A stretch of 6,906 bases of DNA from Haloferacaceae archaeon (GTDB lineage: Archaea; Halobacteriota; Halobacteria; Halobacteriales; Haloferacaceae). A program made the translations under genes and the position numbers. The stretch spans positions 1 to 6,906 of the forward strand of contig JAQCMZ010000188.1 of the NCBI GenBank assembly GCA_028274825.1. The letters are read 5' to 3'. Every line of letters begins with the position of its first letter. Position 1 is the first letter of the stretch. Shown here piece by piece: positions 1 to 6,440 of this stretch. The notes below the pieces were generated by a model, which was not told where the DNA came from, made no database searches, and saw only the letters and a program-made list of their open reading frames with translations.

Positions 1-3000
1 ATCGAAGAACTAGATATCGTCCGCGCACCAGGATTCGAGACCGATGGGTTCGCACTGGATGACCTCTCGCCTGGCATCAATCTGATTCACGGGCCAAACG
101 CGGCAGGGAAAACGACGACAGCCAACTCGATCGAACGGATCCTGTGGCCGGATGCGGCCGATAACGGTGAACAGCTTGTTGGACAGCTGATGATGAATGA
201 GGAGCGATGGCGTGTCAATGTCGTCAACGGTCATGGAGAGTATCAACGAGACGGACAGGAAGCAACAGCCCCGTCTCTGCCTTCGGCCGAACAGCGAGAC
301 CGATATCGTCTCGCGCTCCATGACCTGCTACAACAAGAGACGCGGAACGAGGATTTTGCTGAAACCATCGAACGGGAATCGGCTGGCGGATACGACCTGT
401 CTGCAGCACATGATCAGTTAGGGTACAAAGACACACCGATCACACGCCGGAAGGGTGTTTACCAGGATGCGGAGGAGGCCGTTGAGACGTGGCGAGACGA
501 GCGAGACGATGCGAGGGGGTTGGAAGAAGAACGGAGTCGGCTTACGAAGCTTCAAAACGAGTTGGAAGAGGCGAAGCAAGCACGAGCCAAAAAGGAAGTG
601 GTGGAGCAGGCGATCACTTTCCGCGAAGCGAAATCAGAGTTCGAGGACGCGCGGGCGATGCTCGATGATTTCCCGGCGGTGTTGGAGCGGGTTGATGGTG
701 ACGAGTTCCAGCAAGTCCAGGAACTAGATGAGGACATTACTGAGTGGGAAAACCGACAAGAAGCTGCTGAAGACGAGAGACAGGAAGCAGAAGAAGCGCT
801 TGCTGAGGCAGCACTTCCTGATGACGGCGTCTCGGATGGAACGATAGCACGGTTGAAGAAACGACGCGACAAATTAGAGGACCACGAATCCCGTAAAAGT
901 GAACTCAAAGAAGACTTGCAGGCGGCAAAAGCGGCGCGACAAGACGCACGTGAAGATATTCCACTTGAGATAGAGCACGAGGATCTGGTTGCTCTTGATC
1001 CAGGATCGTGGGCAGACGTGTCCGAATTCGCTCGACAGGCCGAAAAAGTGCATGCAGCACAACAACGGCGGGAGGCAATCACTCAGTGGGCAGATGACGA
1101 AGCTGCAACAGAAGTCGATCTTCGAACATTAGAGCGTGGGAGCAAATCCTTAGAGGACTGGTTGATCGCGGGACCAGACAGTGAACTGGCCAGTAGTGGT
1201 GAGGCTGCGTTCCGTGTCGGGACTGTGTCAGCCGTCATTGTTTCGTTAGCTGGTGTTACACTCGGTACACTCGTCAACCCACTATTGTATGCCGTCATTC
1301 TCGTTGGGATTGCCCTCTTTGGGTATGGATACCAACAGCGACAGGAGACAGAGCACACTGATACCGAACGGGCGACACAGCGAGATTCGTTCGAACAAAT
1401 CGGACTAGAGCCGCCTGCGTCGTGGACTGAGGATGGAGTGCGAGAGCGACTGATCGGGATTTACGACAAGATAGCCGAGGCCAAAGTGGTTAACCAGCGA
1501 CGGCAGCAGCGAGACACAATGCTTGCAGAACAAGATCTCGACAGCAAGCAGCAGGCACTTGCTGACAAGCGAGAACAGCTCCGTGACGAGATCGGAGCTG
1601 CACCCGAGACGACGGATATTGAGCTGGCAGTTCTCGTACGGCGAGTGCTTGACTGGCAGGAAGCACACAACGAAGTCACCAGTCTACAGGAAGCACTCAA
1701 TCAAGCTACAGAGACGTTGGAAACGGCTCGTAACGAGCTTCAAGAGGAACTGGAGGAATACGGATACGATGATATGGAAGACTCGGCGATAGCAACTGAG
1801 AGCATCCGGGAATTAGAACAGCGACAAACCACGCACCGGACTGCTACCGATGACTTGGCTGATGCAGAAGCCACCATCGAGAACGCAAGGGAAAACATAG
1901 CTGATCTGGAGGAACAGCGAGAGAGCCTGTTCACGACGTTCGATTTGGAACCGGGCGATCGTGACGGGTTGCAAGCGCTCTGTGAGCAAGTGGACGACTA
2001 TGAAGACACAAAAAGAGCGGTTGAACAGAAACAGGCAGTTCTTAGTCAAGAACGGGAGCGGCTTGAGTCACTGCCGGAGTACGATCCGGACCTCAAGCAC
2101 CGAGAGCGTGTGGATCTGAAACAAGAATTACGCGGTATAAAAGAGACTGCAGCCCGCCACGATGAGATACAGACCGATATTGCGGATATCGAAGCGAAAA
2201 TCAAAGAGGCAAAGTCAGATACGGCAGTCGAAGATGCGATTGCAGAGAAGGAGGCGGCCTTAGGTGCGCTTGAAGAACAGCTTACTGATGATTGCACCGC
2301 GATGGTCGGCGATGTTCTGGTAAATCACGTTCAAGAAGTAACGATTGAGGCGAGTCGCCCGGCAGTGTTCCAACGCGCGAATGAGTTGCTGGCCACGATT
2401 ACACACGGTCGATACGAGTTACTCCTTGCTGAGGGAGAGCACACGTTCAGAGCGTACGATACAACGAAGCAGAAAGGGTTTGCTCTCGACGAATTATCGA
2501 GTGGGACTCGTATCCAGGTGTTACTGGCTGTCAGACTGGCGTTTGTCGAACAGCAAGAACAGCAGGCTCAATTGCCACTCATTCTCGATGAGACACTGGC
2601 AAATACGGACGATCTACGCGCCGATATAATTATTGACTCGTTGATTGAACTAGCCAGGGATGGTCGGCAAATCTTCTACTTCACCGCACAGGGTGATGAG
2701 GTAGCCAAATGGCGCTCAGCATTTGAAGATACGGCAGATGTGGAGTGGTCAACAATTGATTTATCGGAGGTGCGAGATTTGGAGAGCGCAGTTCATACGC
2801 CGGAACTCGACAGCATCAAGAGTTTCACACCGAATCCACCCGAACCGGCGGAACATGATCACCAATCGTACGGTGAGGCGCTCGATATGCGAGCATTTAA
2901 TCCGTACGAGGGAGCTGGTACAGCCCATCTGTGGTATCTTGTCGCAGATGTCGAAGTGCTTCATAACCTCTTGAGTCTCGGAATTGAGCGGTGGGGACAG

Positions 3001-3468
3001 CTAGAAAATCTGCTTGAACGAGGTCGAGACGACTTCATCCCTGCCGACTCTGAGACACTCACGAAGATGCAACAGAATGGGGCAGCGCTTGAGGCATTCG
3101 TTCAGGCATGGCAAATCGGCCGAGGTAATCCGGTTGACCGGTCCGTGCTGGAATCTTCGGATGCAGTCACTGACACGTTCATCGACCGAGTTGCGGACTT
3201 AGCTGAAGAACTTGGCGGCGATGGCGAACAACTCGTCAAAGCCCTGTATGCGAAAAAAGTCAATCGGTTCCGTGAGAACAAAGCGGAGAAACTAGAGACG
3301 TATCTCCGAGAGAACGGATATATTGTCACACGAAAATCGTTAGCTGACGACGAGATTCGAATTCGCATGATCGAACAACTAGTGACCCATGAGGTCCCTC
3401 GTGAGAACGCTGTCGAACGAGCTGATGACCTATTAGCGAGGATCACGGAGGATAGACAGGATGACTGA
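1..3468 (+). CDS. YhaN/SbcC-like SMC-type ATPase with membrane hairpin, 5'-truncated
   Basis: The reading frame is open from base 1, so the start codon lies upstream; 1155 residues are visible. The first residues (IEELDIVRAPGF) resemble the beginning of YhaN/Rad50-type ATPases, so probably only a few codons are missing. Visible domains: Walker A GPNAAGKTT at 31-39; a YhaN-like GGYDLSAA at 129-136; charged coiled coil about 155-395; two hydrophobic helices at about 406-425 and 427-444; second coiled coil about 450-815; signature LSSGT at 832-836; Walker B LPLILDE at 858-864 (Asp863, Glu864); switch segment FTAQ with Gln897 where many ABC ATPases have His; then an unrecognised extension 905-1155. 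Only two Cys and no CxxC zinc hook are present, which argues against true Rad50. In the known family the two ATPase heads close on DNA and govern a partner nuclease. The following gene overlaps its end by 8 bases. Family assignment is strong; the cellular role is inferred. Confidence 0.93.
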   Translation: MEELDIVRAPGFETDGFALDDLSPGINLIHGPNAAGKTTTANSIERILWPDAADNGEQLVGQLMMNEERWRVNVVNGHGEYQRDGQEATAPSLPSAEQRDRYRLALHDLLQQETRNEDFAETIERESAGGYDLSAAHDQLGYKDTPITRRKGVYQDAEEAVETWRDERDDARGLEEERSRLTKLQNELEEAKQARAKKEVVEQAITFREAKSEFEDARAMLDDFPAVLERVDGDEFQQVQELDEDITEWENRQEAAEDERQEAEEALAEAALPDDGVSDGTIARLKKRRDKLEDHESRKSELKEDLQAAKAARQDAREDIPLEIEHEDLVALDPGSWADVSEFARQAEKVHAAQQRREAITQWADDEAATEVDLRTLERGSKSLEDWLIAGPDSELASSGEAAFRVGTVSAVIVSLAGVTLGTLVNPLLYAVILVGIALFGYGYQQRQETEHTDTERATQRDSFEQIGLEPPASWTEDGVRERLIGIYDKIAEAKVVNQRRQQRDTMLAEQDLDSKQQALADKREQLRDEIGAAPETTDIELAVLVRRVLDWQEAHNEVTSLQEALNQATETLETARNELQEELEEYGYDDMEDSAIATESIRELEQRQTTHRTATDDLADAEATIENARENIADLEEQRESLFTTFDLEPGDRDGLQALCEQVDDYEDTKRAVEQKQAVLSQERERLESLPEYDPDLKHRERVDLKQELRGIKETAARHDEIQTDIADIEAKIKEAKSDTAVEDAIAEKEAALGALEEQLTDDCTAMVGDVLVNHVQEVTIEASRPAVFQRANELLATITHGRYELLLAEGEHTFRAYDTTKQKGFALDELSSGTRIQVLLAVRLAFVEQQEQQAQLPLILDETLANTDDLRADIIIDSLIELARDGRQIFYFTAQGDEVAKWRSAFEDTADVEWSTIDLSEVRDLESAVHTPELDSIKSFTPNPPEPAEHDHQSYGEALDMRAFNPYEGAGTAHLWYLVADVEVLHNLLSLGIERWGQLENLLERGRDDFIPADSETLTKMQQNGAALEAFVQAWQIGRGNPVDRSVLESSDAVTDTFIDRVADLAEELGGDGEQLVKALYAKKVNRFRENKAEKLETYLRENGYIVTRKSLADDEIRIRMIEQLVTHEVPRENAVERADDLLARITEDRQDD
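3447..3451 (+). promoter_or_regulatory. Ribosome binding site of the AddB-like helicase-fold gene
   Basis: GGAGG lies inside the end of the ATPase gene, 9 bases before the ATG at 3461. It supports that start, which gives an 8-base overlap (ATGACTGA) with the upstream stop codon and suggests translational coupling. Confidence 0.7.
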
Positions 3469-5527
3469 GCAGCGTCCGTTCAACGGCACACTATTCGAGG
3501 TTCCGTTCGGATCCGAAACCGTCCAGTCGGTTGCAAGCGAGCAGTACCGTAACCTCCTCGCAGATCACGACCCCGAGGATATCCTCGTCCTCGCAGGCTC
3601 GCCGACAAGTATGACGACGTTCAGAGAGGTACTCGACGACGAGTGTCCGGGTGCCGCAGTCCCGTATGTAACCTCCACGATCGTCCATGCGACGGACGTC
3701 ATCAATCGAACAGACGACCGGGCGATCCTCTCGGACGCGATGCGGCGTGAACTCATCCACCGGTTCCTCGCGGACCGGGAGTGGGACCACGAGTACTTCC
3801 AGCGGGCATCGGAGCAAGAGTCCTTCAACAGTGATATTGCCGACCTGCTGGAGACAGCGACCTGGCAGAACCTCACGTTTGACGCAACTCCGGAACTCCA
3901 AGAGATCGCCACAGTGCGTGACGAGTTTCACGCGTGGCTGAATGCCCACGATCATTTAGAGCGCGGCCAGATGATCGCTGAGGCGACTGACATTCTCGCA
4001 GACCTGGAAGAAGAAGACGTGGTCGATATCGATGCGGTGCTTGCCCCCGAATTCGAGGAATTTGTCGAGTCCGACCGTCGCTATCTACAGAATCTAGCCG
4101 ACGGCCGTGACCTCGTCTGCATTGCGGAGACCGACGCCAGCATCAGGCGGACCTGGACTGAGACAGGCCCGATAACGGACCATGTCTCGTTTACTGACCA
4201 CCAGACGGTTGACGCAACACTTCCGGAGACGCGCCCGGCAGCCACGGCCGCCTATTTCGCCCGGGGTGCTGCTGGCACCGACCCCGAAACTGGAGACGTG
4301 CAGGTCCTCGTTGCGGAGACAGCCGACGACGAACTGGAGCGTATCGCTGATGAGATTGAGCAAGTCCGCGACCAGCACGATATTGCATACGCGGACATGG
4401 CGGTCGCGCTGAAAGACGGTGGCGAGGCTGTGATCGAGGCGATGCAGGCACTTGAACAGGCTGGCATCCCGACTGAATCGGCGACTGTTCTCGGTTTCGG
4501 TGACGATCCAGCGATCCGTGAACTCCTCCAGGTCGTCTACACGCTTGCAAGTGAGAGTGAGTTGGACGCTGAAGATGCAATCGCTGTCGAGGACTCTGAT
4601 CTCACGGACGATCTCCGGACAACACTTGCTGAGATGAACCACCTTGGTGAGGCGGTTCGCACGTGGGCAACTGAATCGGGACTGAAAGAGCGGATTGCGG
4701 CTCACACGGCACCGCTCACCGCCCGTACCCGGTTCGGGAACGTCCGCCGTGCGTTCAATATGGCGGATTTTCTCGAAGACACAGAGTTCATAGACGCGAC
4801 GTGGACCTCACTCGCGGAGATGCTGACACGAGCACACGAGTATGCCCCTCAACAGAATCAGACCAGCGCGATCGAGCGCGACGGGGGCGTCCGCGTGGAC
4901 CACGTCCGAGCGATCAAGAACGGAGCATTCAGTGTCGTGTTCATTCCAAAGATGACTGATGAGCGGTATCCTGGACAGCCACGACTCAGCAGTTTGTTCC
5001 CACAGGAACGGGTCACGCGCATGCCGGATTACCCCGGCGTCTCGCAGGTAGACGCTGATGCTGTCACAGCCACGTTCGCAACGGATTCGACAGCATCGAG
5101 CCGGCCGGTGCGCCAGTATCATGCCGAGCATGCACGCCGGTTGCTCGCGGTCGGGGCCGCGACCGCGATGGATCGCCTCTATCTAAGCTTGCACACACAC
5201 GAGAACACGGCGCTTGACGAACGGGTCCAGCCGTCACGGTTCCTCGCAGATGCATACCGAGAGTGCCCATGGCTGACGGACGCAGGCGAGTCACCGATCA
5301 ACACGGAACTCGCAGCCGAGGAGTTCCTTCTCTCGCGGGTTGACAAGGCTCTCGCAGATGTGCGTCGCGCGAACAGCCAAGACGTGACTATCTCGCTTGA
5401 TGACATCGAAACGGATTTTGCAGAAATCCAGGCGTTGCTCGACGACAGTGGCGAGCGCGGTGAACAACTCCGGGAGGCACTCCATGCGCGGCTTGATTTC
5501 GCTGCCGGGGGGGTTCGCCGTGAGTAA
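3461..5527 (+). CDS. Degenerate UvrD/AddB-like helicase-fold protein
   Basis: This is a 688-residue protein that reads as an SF1 (UvrD/AddB/RecC) helicase fold that has lost its catalytic residues. Where a P-loop is expected there is PFGSETV (15-21) without GK[ST], followed by a strand like motif Ia, DILVLAGSPTSMTTF (40-54). Residues 288-365 follow the UvrD pattern around motif IV (adjacent to IAYADMAVAL). Residues 477-508 match motif V and its sequel (VRVDHVRAIKNGAF, then VVFIPKMTDERYPG), but with KNGAF in place of KGLEF. Residues 555-577 match motif VI (HARRLLAVGAATAMDRLYLS), but VGAATA replaces the usual VALTRA and lacks its Arg. PSRFLADAY (591-599) resembles the tail after motif VI in UvrD-like proteins. 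No nuclease domain is present; that is encoded by the next gene. AddB and RecC are also inactive helicases that scaffold the complex or scan DNA, so a structural, DNA-guiding role is inferred. Start: ATG at 3461 with GGAGG upstream. Confidence 0.85.
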   Translation: MTEQRPFNGTLFEVPFGSETVQSVASEQYRNLLADHDPEDILVLAGSPTSMTTFREVLDDECPGAAVPYVTSTIVHATDVINRTDDRAILSDAMRRELIHRFLADREWDHEYFQRASEQESFNSDIADLLETATWQNLTFDATPELQEIATVRDEFHAWLNAHDHLERGQMIAEATDILADLEEEDVVDIDAVLAPEFEEFVESDRRYLQNLADGRDLVCIAETDASIRRTWTETGPITDHVSFTDHQTVDATLPETRPAATAAYFARGAAGTDPETGDVQVLVAETADDELERIADEIEQVRDQHDIAYADMAVALKDGGEAVIEAMQALEQAGIPTESATVLGFGDDPAIRELLQVVYTLASESELDAEDAIAVEDSDLTDDLRTTLAEMNHLGEAVRTWATESGLKERIAAHTAPLTARTRFGNVRRAFNMADFLEDTEFIDATWTSLAEMLTRAHEYAPQQNQTSAIERDGGVRVDHVRAIKNGAFSVVFIPKMTDERYPGQPRLSSLFPQERVTRMPDYPGVSQVDADAVTATFATDSTASSRPVRQYHAEHARRLLAVGAATAMDRLYLSLHTHENTALDERVQPSRFLADAYRECPWLTDAGESPINTELAAEEFLLSRVDKALADVRRANSQDVTISLDDIETDFAEIQALLDDSGERGEQLREALHARLDFAAGGVRRE
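5145..5168. repeat. Small inverted repeat inside the motif VI region
   Basis: TCGCGGTCG (5145-5153) and CGACCGCGA (5160-5168) form a perfect 9-bp stem with a 6-base loop. It lies within coding sequence for the altered motif VI. A GC-rich coding region can produce this by chance, and no function is claimed. Confidence 0.5.
5472..5477 (+). promoter_or_regulatory. Shine-Dalgarno-like GGGAGG before an alternative nuclease start
   Basis: GGGAGG lies 6 bases before an in-frame ATG at 5484, which would add 12 residues (MRGLISLPGGFA) to the nuclease gene. This competes with the chosen GTG at 5520, whose upstream sequence holds only a G-run. The site lies within the end of the helicase-fold gene and could be coincidental. 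Confidence 0.4.
5507..5513 (+). other. Run of seven G at the helicase-fold/nuclease boundary
   Basis: Seven consecutive G lie 11 bases before the stop codon of the helicase-fold gene. Deleting one G carries that frame directly into the nuclease frame (AAGGFAVSNTDD...), removing the stop at 5525 and fusing both genes. The tract could be a sequencing-error point, a slippage site or simply coding sequence. Confidence 0.85.
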
Positions 5528-6440
5528 CACCGACGACGACATCGTCTACCTGTCACCCTCACGGTTGGCGACGTACGCCGATTGTAACCGAAAGTTCGAC
5601 CATGACTACGTGACAAACGTCTCGACACCGGATCAGAACCGCCTCTATCTCAACCAGGGACTGGCGTATCACGAGACGATCGAAGCGGTCTGCGAGGCGA
5701 CCGATCCGGATGACGACGCCGACGTAATTCATCACCGCGCCATGAACGCTTTTGACGAGAAGTGGAACGAACACCTGGATCCAGACGAATATGAATCACG
5801 CGCCCACCAGGACTACCAGCGCGCGGAGAATCACGCGGCGATCAACGCGTTTTTCGATCCCGATGGTGGCGATGGGATTCGACACGCCCGGCAGTCTGTT
5901 GCGACCGAGAAATGGCTTGAATCCGTCCACGACGGCCTTGGGCTACACGGGTACGCGGACAATATCCTTCGGACCGATGATGGCCTCCACATAATCGATT
6001 ACAAACGCCGACTTAAGGGAATCATCACGTCCTACACGGCTAAATACCTCGAAGAACACTTAGAAGGAGAAACCCACGAACCAGGGCGGGTCAAGAACGC
6101 CTTCCAGACTGCCAGCTATATTGAGGGGGTCAAGCAATCCGACCTGTACGAGGAAGGGATGGATGTGCGCTTCAGCTTCTATGCCCTGTTCTACGAGACA
6201 ACCGTCGAAAGTACGCCAGACGGATTCGAGATCTCGGTTCGGGGCCGGCCCCGAGAAACAACTGAAGTGTACGATGAGTATTACGACACGATTTGGGACC
6301 TCATTGAGATGGCCCACGAAGGAATCACAAACGAAGAATACGAACCGGAACCGTTCGAGTTGATCAACGAAGAAGCGTGTTCGGACTGTGATTACCGGGA
6401 GATGTGTCCCGAATATCTTGCTGAGGAGGTGAAGCAATGA
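5520..6440 (+). CDS. RecB/Cas4/AddB-type PD-(D/E)XK nuclease with Fe-S cluster motif
   Basis: This is a 306-residue protein if started at GTG 5520. It opens with the RecB-family nuclease signature YLSPSRLATYADCNRKF (10-26). Catalytic motifs look complete: His51 in AYHETIE, Asp147 in LHGYADN, Asp160 and Lys162 in IIDYKR, and Gln196/Tyr200 in FQTASY. Cys22 together with Cys287, Cys290 and Cys296 (CX2CX5C) gives the four-cysteine pattern that holds a 4Fe-4S cluster in Cas4 and AddB. The expected activity is metal-dependent cleavage of DNA, with the cluster stabilising the fold. In AddB this domain is fused behind an inactive helicase, exactly the protein encoded upstream. GTG was chosen because it gives the 8-base overlap GTGAGTAA, mirroring the junction upstream; ATG 5484 with a better ribosome binding site is the alternative. 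Without its neighbours it could be taken for a solo Cas4, but no cas genes are visible. Confidence 0.92.
   Translation: MSNTDDDIVYLSPSRLATYADCNRKFDHDYVTNVSTPDQNRLYLNQGLAYHETIEAVCEATDPDDDADVIHHRAMNAFDEKWNEHLDPDEYESRAHQDYQRAENHAAINAFFDPDGGDGIRHARQSVATEKWLESVHDGLGLHGYADNILRTDDGLHIIDYKRRLKGIITSYTAKYLEEHLEGETHEPGRVKNAFQTASYIEGVKQSDLYEEGMDVRFSFYALFYETTVESTPDGFEISVRGRPRETTEVYDEYYDTIWDLIEMAHEGITNEEYEPEPFELINEEACSDCDYREMCPEYLAEEVKQ
6239..6254. repeat. 16-bp perfect GC-rich palindrome in the nuclease gene
   Basis: TCGGGGCCGGCCCCGA is its own reverse complement. It lies in coding sequence for RGRPRE. It could be a chance product of GC-rich Arg/Gly/Pro codons, and no regulatory role is supported. Confidence 0.6.
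6425..6432 (+). promoter_or_regulatory. Strong ribosome binding site of the UvrD/AddA-like helicase gene
   Basis: GGAGGTGA, a full-length archaeal Shine-Dalgarno sequence, ends 4 bases before the ATG at 6437. It fixes that start and is the strongest site in the window, lying in the last codons of the nuclease gene. Confidence 0.85.

Noticed and set aside
190..195. Internal ATG codons at 190 and 193 as start of the ATPase
   Set aside because: The frame is open upstream to base 1 and encodes the Walker A motif at 91-117, so the true start is outside the window.
492..509. Short direct repeat GCGAGACGA GCGAGACGA
   Set aside because: Two copies of a 9-mer encoding repeated Arg/Asp/Glu in a coiled coil; ordinary coding redundancy.
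552..1082. Long minus-strand open frame (176 codons) opposite the ATPase coiled coil
   Set aside because: It is Ser/Arg/Cys-rich, the mirror of Glu/Asp/Arg codons on the other strand, with no recognisable motif; a shadow frame.
1..3468. True Rad50 (Mre11 partner)
   Set aside because: There is no CxxC zinc hook and a membrane hairpin lies between the coiled coils, which fits YhaN-like ATPases better.
4094..4705. Minus-strand open frame of 203 codons opposite the helicase-fold gene
   Set aside because: It overlaps a gene with clear family motifs, its composition is untypical of an acidic haloarchaeal protein, and it has no family resemblance; a shadow frame.
5397..5402. ATG codons at 5397 and 5400 as start of the nuclease
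   Set aside because: They would overlap the upstream gene by about 130 bases and add a basic, unconserved-looking leader; later starts at 5484 or 5520 fit the family N-terminus.
5520..6440. CRISPR Cas4 adaptation protein
   Set aside because: The nuclease and cysteine motifs fit, but no cas genes or repeat array are visible, and the flanking helicase genes fit AddB.
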